Shown: positions 34,229 to 43,110, counted from the first letter of the stretch. The stretch: 64,000 nt of DNA from PALSA-1316 sp964499365 (GCA_964499365.1 CAZCKU010000007.1:1-64000), one strand, 5' to 3'. Translations and numbers: made by a program. Notes: a model not told the origin generated them from the letters alone.

Positions 34229-35038
34229 TCATTTCATTGCCAGGACCGTAAGCGGGTTGACCCGCCGGCCGTTCTGCTTCACTTCAAGGTGGAGGTGCGG
34301 GCCGGTTGAGACCCCTTCGCTGCCCACTTTCCCTATGACGCTGGATTCGTCAACCACGTCTCCTGCCTTGACCATATTCACCTTGTTGTGCGCATACTGG
34401 CTGATCATGCCGTTTCCATGATCTATTATAACAATATTGCCATAACCGGGCTTTGTACCACTGAACGTCACTGTACCCCTGCCGATGGGATGGATCTCAC
34501 TGCCGAGGGGCGCTGCTATGTCCAGACCCCGGTGGAACCGGAAGTCCCCGTAAACAGGATGCTTTCTCATACCGTACTTCGAGCTGATAACCCCGTCAAC
34601 CGGAAGTCCTGCCTCTGTTATTGGCTCTGCAGCAACCTGAACTGGCGGGGCTGCTCCGGCTCCGGATGCCGGTACCGCGGCTGAAACTTTCCTGACTTCA
34701 GCACCAGCTGCCGGCTGCTCCTGCTGCACAGGGACAGACGGGGTGCCATTCCGGACCTGTCTGGTCATACCGTTTATCATGAGATCCTGCAGCCCGAGAC
34801 CCCTGTCAGAGAGAATCCGGGCAAGCTCCATATCGAACATGCTCATGTAGGTGTCCCTGCCAAAGCCTGCATCCCCCGAGGCAGGTTTCACTGTCTGCCG
34901 CATCGCCTTGATCAGTTCATGGGCAAAGAGAGTCTCCATCTCCCGTGCCACTGCCCTGATCGCCTCAGGGTCTTTTCTGCCCCTCAGGCTGTCCAGGGAG
35001 CGGGTAGCTGACGCAGCGATATCCGGAGTCACCTTCAT
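34229..35038 (-). CDS. flgJ: Rod-binding FlgJ with M23 peptidase domain
   Basis: 269 aa. Residues about 10-95 are the FlgJ rod-binding domain (VAREMETLFAHELIKAMRQT, FDMELARILSDRGLGLQDLM). A Pro/Ala linker follows, then an M23 (LytM/NlpD-type) zinc peptidase domain about 145-265 with FHRGLDIAAPLG and GPHLHLEV, so the metal ligands H-x3-D and H-x-H are present. In enterobacteria FlgJ ends in a glucosaminidase; here a peptide-bond hydrolase takes its place to open the wall for the rod. It overlaps flgI by 1 bp. Confidence 0.9.
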   Translation of the reverse strand: MKVTPDIAASATRSLDSLRGRKDPEAIRAVAREMETLFAHELIKAMRQTVKPASGDAGFGRDTYMSMFDMELARILSDRGLGLQDLMINGMTRQVRNGTPSVPVQQEQPAAGAEVRKVSAAVPASGAGAAPPVQVAAEPITEAGLPVDGVISSKYGMRKHPVYGDFRFHRGLDIAAPLGSEIHPIGRGTVTFSGTKPGYGNIVIIDHGNGMISQYAHNKVNMVKAGDVVDESSVIGKVGSEGVSTGPHLHLEVKQNGRRVNPLTVLAMK

Positions 35039-36168
35039 CAGATAATCTCCAGCTCTGCCCTCAGCGCTCCTGCCGCCTTCAGGGCCTGCAGGATAGAGAT
35101 AAGATCGCGGGGCGTGACGCCCAGCGCATTCAGACCCTTCACAATCTCGCCCAGCGTAACTCCCGAGACCTCGATCAGAGACGCCTTTTCTTCTTTTACC
35201 TTCACATCCTTCTGGGGTACGACCACGGTCTCGGCCTTTTCAGGTGCAAAAGACTGGGGCTGCGAAACCTTGTATTCGGTCTTGATTTCAATCGTCAGGT
35301 TACCGTGAGATATGGCAACCGGGGCTATTCTGACCCTGTCACCGATCACGATCGTACCGGTCCTTTCATTGACCACGACCTTCGCTGCAATATCGACCGT
35401 CACCTCCACCGCCTCAAGCAGGGTTATCAGGTCAACGATCCTCTCCCGGTATTCTCCGGGGATCCTGAGCCTGATGGCAGACGAGTCGATCGTCGAGGCG
35501 TAGCCGGCCTTCAGCGTGTCATTAATCTTCCCGACTACCGAAGAGGCGGTTGCAAAATCAGGCCGGTGAAGGAAGAGCTTTATCTCCCCGCCACTGCCGA
35601 GGGTAAAAGGCAGATCCCGCTCTATGGTGACCCCCTCCGGGACCTTTCCCGCGGTCAGGTGGTTCTTCTGGCTTGTTGTTCCTCCGCCGCCACCGATAAA
35701 CCCGCCGATAGAAACAGGACCCTGGGCAAGGGCATAGACCGTGCCATCGGGACCCTTCAGGGGTGAAAGCAGCAGGGTGCCTCCTACCAGGTCCTTCGCA
35801 TCTCCGATCGTGGAGACGAGGGCGTCGAGCCTCATGCCCGGCTTGGGAAACGGGGGCAAGGTTGCCGTAACCATCACCGCAGCGGAATTCTTCGCGCCGA
35901 TGTCTTTGGGAGCAACCGTCACCCCCATCCTCTGGAGCATGTTGGCTATGGTCTGCATGGTGGCAAGCCCCTTGTCGCCGGAGCCATTGAGCCCCACGAC
36001 AAGTCCGTAACCGATAAGCTGGTTCGTCCTGACCCCTTCAAAACTTGCGATGTCCTTGATCCTCTCGGCAGAAGCAGAGGGACAAGCGGCAAGCGGCAAG
36101 CTGCAAGCAATAAGAATAGCTGCGACGACCGTATATGCGTTGACCCTTGACCCTAATGTCGTTTTCAT
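35038..36168 (-). CDS. flgI: Flagellar P-ring protein FlgI
   Basis: 376 aa from ATG 36168, which overlaps the flgH stop (TGATG); a GTG at 36180 would add four residues. Signal peptide about 1-34, then the FlgI body (RIKDIASFEGVRTNQLIGYG, VVGLNGSGDKG, end ITLLEAVEVTVDIAAKVVVN and TPRDLISILQALKAAGALRA). It polymerises in the periplasm around the rod. The hydrophobic core of its signal peptide is coded by three heptamer repeats (36086-36106) and follows two GACCCTT heptamers (36142-36155). Confidence 0.93.
   Translation of the reverse strand: MKTTLGSRVNAYTVVAAILIACSLPLAACPSASAERIKDIASFEGVRTNQLIGYGLVVGLNGSGDKGLATMQTIANMLQRMGVTVAPKDIGAKNSAAVMVTATLPPFPKPGMRLDALVSTIGDAKDLVGGTLLLSPLKGPDGTVYALAQGPVSIGGFIGGGGGTTSQKNHLTAGKVPEGVTIERDLPFTLGSGGEIKLFLHRPDFATASSVVGKINDTLKAGYASTIDSSAIRLRIPGEYRERIVDLITLLEAVEVTVDIAAKVVVNERTGTIVIGDRVRIAPVAISHGNLTIEIKTEYKVSQPQSFAPEKAETVVVPQKDVKVKEEKASLIEVSGVTLGEIVKGLNALGVTPRDLISILQALKAAGALRAELEII
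36086..36155. repeat. Heptamer repeat tracts in the flgI signal-peptide region
   Basis: Plus strand: GCGGCAA, GCGGCAA, GCTGCAA at 36086-36106, and GACCCTT, GACCCTA at 36142-36155. The same two heptamer families are found in flgA. Confidence 0.7.
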
Positions 36169-36899
36169 CAGAATGGCCACGCTTTATCGAGGATCTTCAC
36201 CAGCCAGCCAGGCGACTGTTTGTCCTGGACAACGCCATCACCGATATAAAAGACCTCTGCATCGGCGACCTTGCTGCTGGAGATAGTATTATCAATCGCA
36301 ATATCCGTCGTCCTGATCATGCCGCGCAGGACCAGCGTCTGCTTTTCATTGTTAATCGTGATGTCCTTGCGCGCCTCAAGCACGAGGTTGCCATTGGGCA
36401 TAACCTCGGCCACCTTGGCAGTTATCGTGCCGACAAGCTTTCCCGCCCGGGTAGTCGATCCGGTACCCTTGAAGGTGTCTTTCATCGAACCGGACACGTT
36501 GGGATTCAGCGACGTCCCCTTACCGAAGGCATTCAGCATGCTGAGCGGCGCACCAAAAAATGTGCTGACACTCGCGTCAAGCGACGAATCCTTTCCGGTG
36601 CTGGTGTCTGCCGTGCCCGACCCCGTAATGTTCTCGACGACATTGATCGTAACAATATCATTGAGCCTGCGGGCCTTGGTGTCTTCGTAAAGACTCGCCC
36701 TGTCGGTCCAGAGGGAATTCGTCGAAACCGCAGGCGCCTTCTCCTCTTTATAGACGTATTTGGGAGGATGCGGCGGCAGTGGCGGCGTTGTTGCACAGCC
36801 TGAAAGAAAAGCCGCAAGCGTCAAACAGCAGGCTGCAAGCGAAACAGGTCTGATGAAACTGCCGCATACAGCCCGATTCATGCCCCTTGAAGTTGTCAT
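36168..36899 (-). CDS. flgH: Flagellar L-ring protein FlgH
   Basis: 243 aa. Lipoprotein signal with lipobox FLSG-C35, then the L-ring body (LWTDRASLYEDTKARRLNDIVT, NITGSGTADTSTGKDSS, NGNLVLEARKDITINNEKQTL). It forms the outer-membrane bushing. It ends overlapping flgI and starts 1 bp after flgA. The signal core is coded by four degenerate heptamers at 36811-36838. Confidence 0.93.
   Translation of the reverse strand: MTTSRGMNRAVCGSFIRPVSLAACCLTLAAFLSGCATTPPLPPHPPKYVYKEEKAPAVSTNSLWTDRASLYEDTKARRLNDIVTINVVENITGSGTADTSTGKDSSLDASVSTFFGAPLSMLNAFGKGTSLNPNVSGSMKDTFKGTGSTTRAGKLVGTITAKVAEVMPNGNLVLEARKDITINNEKQTLVLRGMIRTTDIAIDNTISSSKVADAEVFYIGDGVVQDKQSPGWLVKILDKAWPF
36811..36838. repeat. Degenerate heptamers in the flgH signal peptide
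   Basis: GCCGCAA, GCGTCAA, ACAGCAG, GCTGCAA in tandem (plus strand), coding LAACCLTLAA on the minus strand. Confidence 0.5.
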
Positions 36900-36900
36900 A

Positions 36901-37620
36901 TTAAAACTCCACCCTGATGGTATTCTCGTCAGTCAGAATTCCGGCCACGATCTTTTTTGAGCTGAGGTTCATTGCCTTTGCATACGTCCCTATGGCTGCG
37001 TTCTCCTTCAATTCTCCCAGCACGGTGATACTCATCCCCTTTGCCTCGAAGACAAGCGAGACCCGCTGCCCCTTCTTCATCTGGGCTGTATCGCTCAGCA
37101 TGTCGCTCACAAACGGCATGTTGGCAACAATGGAACGGTTGAGCGGTCTGCCCGTGATCATTTCCGGGTTGCTGACAGCGTTCTTCGGCATCCTTGTGAC
37201 ATCCATAAGGGTGACATACAGATCATCCTTCTGGAGAGAGGACCCCTTTTTGAAGGCCCTTCTGCTCATAACCACCCGGTCAAAGGCCTTGACATTCGCC
37301 ATAACCGTCTGCCTCTTGCCGTTCCTGAACTCCAAAATAAACACGGTCTTGCCCGGCAAGCCTTTTTCGAGCAGGATCCGCTCGGGCCTGTTGTCGGGCA
37401 TCGCATCCGTCATCCGGATGTCGCTGATATCGACTTCTGCCCACGGATAGTTTGTCGTGATGTAGTCCTTCAATATGGCCTCTATCGTATTTCCGGACGC
37501 AAAGGCCGTTCCGGCCAGAATCAATACGATAGCTGCAAGCTGCACGCTGCAGGCTGCAAGAAAGACCCTTGACCCTTGACCCTTGACTCTTGCAGCTTTA
37601 TCCTTTCCGGATTTCATCAT
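36901..37620 (-). CDS. flgA: P-ring assembly chaperone FlgA
   Basis: 239 aa. A long basic N-terminus and hydrophobic signal (about 20-42), then a SAF/FlgA domain (about 115-235; VVMSRRAFKKGSSLQKDDLY, NPEMITGRPLNRSIVAN, GELKENAAIGTYAKAMNLSS). It helps FlgI polymerise in the periplasm. Its first 35 codons are built largely of two heptamer repeat tracts, and gain or loss of one unit would shift the frame. Confidence 0.9.
   Translation of the reverse strand: MMKSGKDKAARVKGQGSRVFLAACSVQLAAIVLILAGTAFASGNTIEAILKDYITTNYPWAEVDISDIRMTDAMPDNRPERILLEKGLPGKTVFILEFRNGKRQTVMANVKAFDRVVMSRRAFKKGSSLQKDDLYVTLMDVTRMPKNAVSNPEMITGRPLNRSIVANMPFVSDMLSDTAQMKKGQRVSLVFEAKGMSITVLGELKENAAIGTYAKAMNLSSKKIVAGILTDENTIRVEF
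37532..37591. repeat. Two (7-mer)x4 tandem repeat tracts at the start of flgA
   Basis: Plus strand: GCTGCAA/GCTGCAC/GCTGCAG/GCTGCAA at 37532-37559, then GACCCTT x3 and GACTCTT at 37564-37591. On the minus strand they code for RVKGQGSRVF and LAACSVQLAA. Confidence 0.85.
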
Positions 37621-38408
37621 TATCTCTTCATGTTGTTTGTTGTCTGGAGCATTTCATCCGATGCCTGGACCGTCTTCGAGGTCACCTCATAAGCACGCTG
37701 ACTGACGATCATATTAACCATCTCCTCGACAACATTCACATTGCTCATCTCGACAAACCCCTGGTTTATGGTACCGCGGCCCTCGGCCCCTGGATTGCCT
37801 GTTGTCGCCTCGCCGGAGGATGCGCTCGGCAGGAAAAGGTTTTTGCCCATCGCCTGAAGTCCGCCGGGGTTGATAAACCTCGAAATCTGAAGCTGGCCTA
37901 TCTCTGTGGGGGCCGTGCTGCCGGCCTGAAGCACAGTCACCCTGCCGTCCGATCCCACGGTGGTGCTGAGCGTGTTTGTCGGTATCGTAATGGCAGGCTC
38001 AAGGGGATAGCCGTCAGAGGTCACGACCCTGCCCTCGCTGTCGAGCTTGAAGGCCCCTCCCCGGGAATAGGCCACGGTTCCATCCGGGGTAAGGACATTG
38101 AAAAAGCCATCACCTTCGATAACCAGATCAAGGCTGTTGCCGGTATGCACAAAGTCACCCTGCTGAAATATCTTCTGGACCGCCACCGGTTTGACACCAA
38201 GACCTACCTGGATACCCGAGGGTATCTGTACGCCCTCCGCAGAGGTACCTCCAGGCGCCTTTATTGTCTGATAAATAAGGTCCTGGAAATCGGCCCTGCT
38301 CTTCTTGAAGCCGACGGTATTGACGTTCGCCAGGTTGTTGGCTATGACGTCGATGCTGAGTTTCATCGCCTCCATGCCCGTTGCTGCGGTAAAAAGTGAG
38401 CGTATCAT
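37620..38408 (-). CDS. flgG: Distal rod protein FlgG
   Basis: 262 aa, the standard FlgG length. N-terminal DVIANNLANVNTVGFKKSRADFQDL (about 20-44), the typical MIRSLFTAATGM start, and C-terminal NVNVVEEMVNMIVSQRAYEV (about 222-241). It forms the distal rod through the P and L rings. 52 bp after flgF, with no promoter seen between. Confidence 0.95.
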   Translation of the reverse strand: MIRSLFTAATGMEAMKLSIDVIANNLANVNTVGFKKSRADFQDLIYQTIKAPGGTSAEGVQIPSGIQVGLGVKPVAVQKIFQQGDFVHTGNSLDLVIEGDGFFNVLTPDGTVAYSRGGAFKLDSEGRVVTSDGYPLEPAITIPTNTLSTTVGSDGRVTVLQAGSTAPTEIGQLQISRFINPGGLQAMGKNLFLPSASSGEATTGNPGAEGRGTINQGFVEMSNVNVVEEMVNMIVSQRAYEVTSKTVQASDEMLQTTNNMKR

Positions 38409-38460
38409 TGTATCCTCCCTGTATCTCTCGATATATATCCCGTTGTCTCTGTCATTGCTA

Positions 38461-39174
38461 TTATATCCGCGCCATCTCGGCCGTTACCTTGGCTGTTGTC
38501 TCGTCAAAGGACTGGATAAACTTCTGTGCCATCTCGAACTCCCGCATCGCGGCGATCAGCTGGACCATCTCCCTGACGACCTCGATATTCGCAGTCTCGA
38601 CATATCCCTGTTTCAGGGTCGACGTTGCAGCCAGGGGAACCTGCTGCGTCTCAAACGTATCTTCGCCGGACTTTCTGACCGCATTCATATCAGGAAAATC
38701 GACCAGGGATATCCTGTCGATCTGAACCCCGTCGATCGACACATCGCCTGACGGATTGATTTCGATGGTGCCCTTTCCCGATACCAGAATCGGGCCGTTC
38801 TTGCCGAGCACTTTGATTCCCTGTGTCGTGACCAGATAGCCGCTGCTATCGAGCCTGAGATCGCCCCGCCGGGTATACTTGCCCCCCTCCAGGCTCATGA
38901 ACCCCTTTCCGTCTATAGCGACATCAAGGGGATTTCCGGTGCGGACGATATTCCCGCTCGAAAAATCGGTCCTGATAGTTGCCAGATCGCTGAGGGACCG
39001 TGCCTCAACAGGCTCCTGCCTGCCGTTTAACCGGGAGAGCAGGAACTCCTCGAAGGCCACCTTGTCCTTTTTATATCCGAGTGTCGAGGCATTCGCCAGG
39101 TTCTGCGAAATCATATCTACCTGGGTCTGTTTAAGGGTTGCTCCCGAGAGCGCTATGTAAATTCCTTTGTACAT
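38461..39174 (-). CDS. flgF: Proximal rod protein FlgF
   Basis: 237 aa from ATG 39174, giving the family start MYKGIYIALSGATLKQTQVD. A longer frame to 39279 has no homology-like sequence and is rejected. Rod motif ISQNLANASTLGYKKDKVAF (about 22-42) and C-terminal YVETANIEVVREMVQLIAAM (about 195-215). First gene of the rod/ring operon; no clear promoter was found in the 381-bp region before it. Confidence 0.9.
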   Translation of the reverse strand: MYKGIYIALSGATLKQTQVDMISQNLANASTLGYKKDKVAFEEFLLSRLNGRQEPVEARSLSDLATIRTDFSSGNIVRTGNPLDVAIDGKGFMSLEGGKYTRRGDLRLDSSGYLVTTQGIKVLGKNGPILVSGKGTIEINPSGDVSIDGVQIDRISLVDFPDMNAVRKSGEDTFETQQVPLAATSTLKQGYVETANIEVVREMVQLIAAMREFEMAQKFIQSFDETTAKVTAEMARI

Positions 39175-39555
39175 GCCAGTGATAAAGCAAAGCGGATGCC
39201 ATGACGGGGGAGGAAATGCCAGAAAGGATTCGTGCGAGCTACTCATACGGCCCGGCCATTTATTCGTCCCGAAGTTCATAATCAGGTCTCCACTGCGGCT
39301 CGCTGGGGCGAATATTCTGTATTTTCAATATGTTCCTGATCACCGGGTCAAACCTGCCGACAGGCAGGCAGGCCACGTGGATGACAATATATGCAGCTAA
39401 AGAACCGGAATGAGCGTCGTGCAGAATGGCATATCGGGATGAATGAGATCAGTTTCAGAAAAGCGGGATGCCCGTCAAAATTCCGACAACAAGGATTCTG
39501 AGATATTGGAACAGGAAATTTTTGCCGCGGAGGATACCTTTTTTCCGGGAAGAGA
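39175..39555. other. Intergenic region upstream of flgF
   Basis: 381 bp without a convincing gene. It holds the palindrome at 39353-39372. I searched both strands by eye for sigma-28 (TTATCGGC) and sigma-54 (GG-N10-GC) patterns and saw none that were convincing. The flgF promoter should lie here. Confidence 0.4.
39353..39372. repeat. TGCCGGCAGGCAG-family palindrome
   Basis: CCTGCCGACAGGCAGGCAGG in the flgF upstream region; a partly palindromic variant. Confidence 0.55.
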
Positions 39556-39906
39556 TTACCGGCTAAGGCTGAGGATCAGTTCGATTTCGCCTCTCGGCAT
39601 GTCAAGGATTTTTGCTATTTCGTCGACCTTGAGTCCCTTTTGAACAAGGGCCTGGATCTCCCGGTTTCTGGCAACTGAAGGTGAGCCTGAAACATGAAGG
39701 TGCTCAGCCTTTTCTATCAGGAGTTCGAGCCTTTCCAGCTTCTTGTCGATCCTCTTTTCAGCCGACTCGATGACCGTAATGCGTGACTCCAGTTTCTTTA
39801 ACAGGCGTTCGGCGAGCTGATGCATCTCGGCTATTTCGAGGGCTATAAGGTCTTTTTCGCAGGTCTTCGGCGGAACTGCCTGTTTATTGATTATTTTCTT
39901 CAGCAT
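39556..39906 (-). CDS. DUF2802-like coiled-coil flagellar-cluster protein
   Basis: 116 aa from ATG 39906 (GAGG lies 8 nt ahead); a TTG at 39933 is possible but would overlap the previous gene. Coiled coil about 15-80 (MHQLAERLLKKLESRITVIE, KKLERLELLIEKAEHLHV), then a small helix-turn-helix-like end (NREIQALVQKGLKVDEIAKI, then LDMPRGEIELIL), the pattern of DUF2802 proteins often found beside flagellar and chemotaxis genes. Function unknown. Confidence 0.7.
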   Translation of the reverse strand: MLKKIINKQAVPPKTCEKDLIALEIAEMHQLAERLLKKLESRITVIESAEKRIDKKLERLELLIEKAEHLHVSGSPSVARNREIQALVQKGLKVDEIAKILDMPRGEIELILSLSR

Positions 39907-39916
39907 GAAGGCATCC

Positions 39917-40066
39917 TCAGACGGTGATATCAACCTTACCGGCAGATTCCTTTTTCTCTTCCTTGCGGGGTTTCTGCTTCCGCTTCCCCTGGCCCGAGAT
40001 CACAACTTCCCTGCCCTCTTTTACCGTGGTGATCTGGAAGATCCTTTTTAATGACTCAATAGCCAT
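39917..40066 (-). CDS. 49-aa basic small protein
   Basis: A short frame read directly: ATG 40064-40066 to TGA 39917-39919. Product starts MAIESLKRIFQITTVKEG, has a very basic middle (QGKRKQKPRKEEKK) and ends GKVDITV. The next gene's ATG lies 10 bp past the stop and the HDOD gene ends 18 bp before the start, so it fits the operon spacing. No family recognised. Its tight fit between genes is the main support. Confidence 0.55.
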   Translation of the reverse strand: MAIESLKRIFQITTVKEGREVVISGQGKRKQKPRKEEKKESAGKVDITV

Positions 40067-40084
40067 GACAACTCACATCTGCCC

Positions 40085-40936
40085 TCACATTTGATAGCTC
40101 AGTTTCTCCTCGATATATGCCTGTTTAAAGCGTTCGGTGATATCGGCCATCTGTTCCTCGCTGATCTTCAGCAGCTGCATATACTCGCGGTCCCTGAGAG
40201 GAAGGTCTGCCATGGGACCCCGGAAGCCCACACCGAGCCTGATGCAGAGGCTGTCGGCAAGTGCCGTAATGCAACAAAGAGCCCTTGTTCTGGGCTCAAG
40301 ATCAAGCAGATCATCATAGGCCGCAAAATGGTGCCGTCTGATCGTATCGCAGAGGTGGTCGGGAAATCCCCACCGGTGTGCAAAGATTCCTCCGACCTCG
40401 GCATGGCCAAAACCGAAGATATCCTTTTCACGCTCGATATACATGACACGCTCGTTATACACCATCTCGGTCAGCATCGAAAACCTCTCAGGCTGACTGT
40501 TGTTCATAACCACCTTGCCGACATCATGCAAAAGCCCGGCCACGGTAGCCTCCTCAGCCGGGCCAACCCGTATGTCCCGCGCAATAAGGCCCGCTGCAAC
40601 CGAAACCCCGATGCTGTGCTCCCAAAGCTTCTGCTCAAGAAGGCCGAATTTCTTATAGACGTCTTTTGTCGATACGGCGAGGGCAAGATTCTTGATCGTA
40701 TTGAAGCCCATCATGATTATGGCATCGGAAATGGTGTCAACATTGCGGCCCATTCCGTAAAATGACGAATTCGCCATCTGGAGGACACGCGCTGCAAGCG
40801 ACTGGTCCGCCATGATAACGTCCTGAAGCGAATCGACATCAGTATTCTGGGCGTCCACAAGTTTCAGTACCTTCATGGCCACCATCGGGACGGCCGGGAT
40901 GTCACACATTTTCAATATTAGTTCGTTATTCTCCAT
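40085..40936 (-). CDS. HDOD-domain protein 1
   Basis: 283 aa. HDOD output domain about 10-215 with IPAVPMVAMKVLKLVDAQNT, LAARVLQMANSSFYGM and GLLHDVGKVVM. Although LLHDVGK keeps HD residues, HDOD proteins as a class are not proven phosphohydrolases; they act as signalling scaffolds, often under chemotaxis or c-di-GMP systems. It follows a second HDOD gene and CheB in the same direction. Confidence 0.9.
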   Translation of the reverse strand: MENNELILKMCDIPAVPMVAMKVLKLVDAQNTDVDSLQDVIMADQSLAARVLQMANSSFYGMGRNVDTISDAIIMMGFNTIKNLALAVSTKDVYKKFGLLEQKLWEHSIGVSVAAGLIARDIRVGPAEEATVAGLLHDVGKVVMNNSQPERFSMLTEMVYNERVMYIEREKDIFGFGHAEVGGIFAHRWGFPDHLCDTIRRHHFAAYDDLLDLEPRTRALCCITALADSLCIRLGVGFRGPMADLPLRDREYMQLLKISEEQMADITERFKQAYIEEKLSYQM

Positions 40937-41032
40937 ATCCGTTTCCGCTGTTTTATTGAGAAGTCCTGCGCACCCTATAATATCCTATTTGACGCCGCAT
41001 GGCAACAGGGGCAGATGCCTCCTGCTGATTAT

Positions 41033-41863
41033 TCATCCCAGGTCAAGAAACCTGCTGATCTCGGCCTCCTCGACCCTGAGCTTCTCCTCAATTTCGTTAA
41101 TATCCTCACTGCCCAAAGACAGTTCGAGCAGTATGGCATCATGGTCCCCGGTCCATATGCCGTCGTCCTCGATCTTGGGGCTGAACCTCCGGGAGAGCGC
41201 CTCTGATATTGCAACGACAGAGACGATATCCTGATAACTGGTCGCCTGCGACGGCGCGTGGTGATACCGCACTGACAGGGTGATCTCTTCAGGGAGTTTC
41301 GCCTTTTCCGCAAACCAACTCCCTGCCAGGGCATGATCGCAGCCGAAGACTTCCAGCTCCCTCTCCAGCAGGTCATCCGTACCGAGAATAGAGCGGTACT
41401 GCTGGAAATGAAGGCTGAAGAAGATAAGACGTCCTATATCGTGCAGTAGTCCCGCAAGATAGGCAGTGCTTGCATTGACCATCGTTGTCCTCTGAGCGAC
41501 GAGGGCCGCCGTGGTTGCGACCTCATAGCAGTGCGCCCAGAACTGCCTGAGGTTCCTGTCCGTCTTTTTGCTGAACATCATGAAAACACCCATACTGATC
41601 GCAATATTGCGGATATGTTCGTAGCCGAGGAACATCACGGCCTGTTCGATGTCCGTCACCCTGCCGGCATGCCTGAAGAAAGGTGAATTTGCCATCCTGA
41701 TCACACGTTCGGCCAGGGTCTGATCATAGGCGATAAGCTTGTAGAGTTCTTCAGGGGAGGAATCCGGGTCGCTGGTTATATCCATAATCCCCTTCAGCAC
41801 AACCGGAATTGTCGAAAGGCTCTCGATCCCTTTTATGAAATTTCTGACCTCAGTGTTGTCCAT
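41033..41863 (-). CDS. HDOD-domain protein 2
   Basis: 276 aa, similar in layout to its neighbour: GIESLSTIPVVLKGIMDITS, LAERVIRMANSPFFRHAG, YLAGLLHDIGRLIFF. The two share family motifs but are clearly diverged, so an old duplication. It lies between cheB and HDOD 1, with 128 bp of repeat-containing spacer upstream. Confidence 0.9.
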   Translation of the reverse strand: MDNTEVRNFIKGIESLSTIPVVLKGIMDITSDPDSSPEELYKLIAYDQTLAERVIRMANSPFFRHAGRVTDIEQAVMFLGYEHIRNIAISMGVFMMFSKKTDRNLRQFWAHCYEVATTAALVAQRTTMVNASTAYLAGLLHDIGRLIFFSLHFQQYRSILGTDDLLERELEVFGCDHALAGSWFAEKAKLPEEITLSVRYHHAPSQATSYQDIVSVVAISEALSRRFSPKIEDDGIWTGDHDAILLELSLGSEDINEIEEKLRVEEAEISRFLDLG

Positions 41864-41954
41864 AACAGATCATGCCCTTGCTTCTCTTATCGATACTATT
41901 GTGGTAATTCTTTAATAAGAGTCGTAACATAAAGTAAGAATTTGTCATCCTCGG

Positions 41955-41976
41955 GCCTGCCTGCCGGCAGGCAGGC
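41955..41976. repeat. Perfect 22-nt palindrome, TGCCGGCAGGCAG family
   Basis: GCCTGCCTGCC followed by GGCAGGCAGGC, the longest and most perfect member of the family in this window, 16 bp past the cheB stop. Confidence 0.75.
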
Positions 41977-41991
41977 CTGCCCTGAAGAGTC

Positions 41992-43068
41992 TCAGCTATT
42001 GGCTTCTCGGAGAACGACACCGGCGATATGTTCGAGTGGGACAATCTTGTCGACACCCCCCAGCTTGATCGCCTCCTTCGGCATACCGAATACAACACAG
42101 GAGGCCTCATCCTGGGCTATGGTATAGGCACCGGCCTGCTTTAATTCGAGCATCCCGTGCGCCCCGTCGTCACCCATACCGGTCATGATCGCAGCAACTG
42201 CGTTTTTGCCCGCGTACCGTGCCGCCGACCTGAAGAGGACATCCACTGAGGGACGGTGGCGGGAAACAAGAGGCCCGTCCTTGATTTCGACAAAATAGCG
42301 GGCACCGCTGCGCTTGAGGAGTGTATGCCGGTTTCCCGGGGCGATCAGCGCCCTGCCCCGTATCACCGTGTCATTGTCTTCGGCCTCCTTGACCGTTATC
42401 CGGCAGAGGCCATCGAGCCGTTTCGCAAAGGCGGTGGTGAAATTCTCCGGCATATGCTGGACGATGACGATACCGGGGGCATCGGGGGGCATCATCTCAA
42501 GAAAAACCCTCAGTGCCTCGGTCCCTCCGGTCGAAGCGCCGACCACGACGACCTTCTCGGTCGTCTGGATCATCGCCCGGGAGGACGGCTTCTCCAGAAC
42601 CGCGTCAGCAGTCAGCTTCGGTGTCACCTTGAACGGAGTTCTTGATATCGGCCTGACCCTCGCCATAGAGGCTGCCTTCACCGCATCACAGATACGCATG
42701 CGGGATTCTTCAAGGAACTGTTTGGTGCCCATCCGGGGCTTCTGGATGATCTCGACCGCTCCGTATTCCATTGCCCGCAGTGCCGTCTCAGAACCCATTT
42801 CGGTAAGACTGGAGCACATCACCACCGGGATAGGGTGCTGGCTCATCAGCTTCTGAAGAAACGTTATCCCATCCATCCGCGGCATCTCCACGTCCAGCGT
42901 TATGACATCAGGGATCTCATCCCTCATACGCTCGGCGGCGATAAACGGATCAGCTGCCGTTGCCATCACCGATATATCAGGATCGGACGTCAGAATCTCG
43001 GTCATCGTCTGCCGCACCACTGCCGAGTCGTCAACGATGAGAACCTTAATCTTCTTTTTTCCAATCAC
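41992..43068 (-). CDS. cheB: Chemotaxis protein-glutamate methylesterase CheB (1)
   Basis: 358 aa. Receiver 1-125 (KVLIVDDSAVVRQTMTEIL, TLDVEMPRMDGI), a linker, and a methylesterase domain about 165-355. The catalytic triad positions are visible: Ser in VVGASTGGTEA, His in VIVQHMPENF, Asp in MTGMGDDGAHG. It removes methyl groups from and deamidates MCPs. It belongs with cheR and cheD in cluster 1. Confidence 0.95.
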   Translation of the reverse strand: MIGKKKIKVLIVDDSAVVRQTMTEILTSDPDISVMATAADPFIAAERMRDEIPDVITLDVEMPRMDGITFLQKLMSQHPIPVVMCSSLTEMGSETALRAMEYGAVEIIQKPRMGTKQFLEESRMRICDAVKAASMARVRPISRTPFKVTPKLTADAVLEKPSSRAMIQTTEKVVVVGASTGGTEALRVFLEMMPPDAPGIVIVQHMPENFTTAFAKRLDGLCRITVKEAEDNDTVIRGRALIAPGNRHTLLKRSGARYFVEIKDGPLVSRHRPSVDVLFRSAARYAGKNAVAAIMTGMGDDGAHGMLELKQAGAYTIAQDEASCVVFGMPKEAIKLGGVDKIVPLEHIAGVVLREANS

Positions 43069-43110
43069 TGCAGCAACTCCTGCATTGTCATCACTATACC
43101 CTTCCCTCCA

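Noticed and set aside
39175..39279. N-terminal extension of FlgF
   Set aside because: The first 35 residues do not fit the family, while MYKGIYIALSG at 39174 is the standard start.
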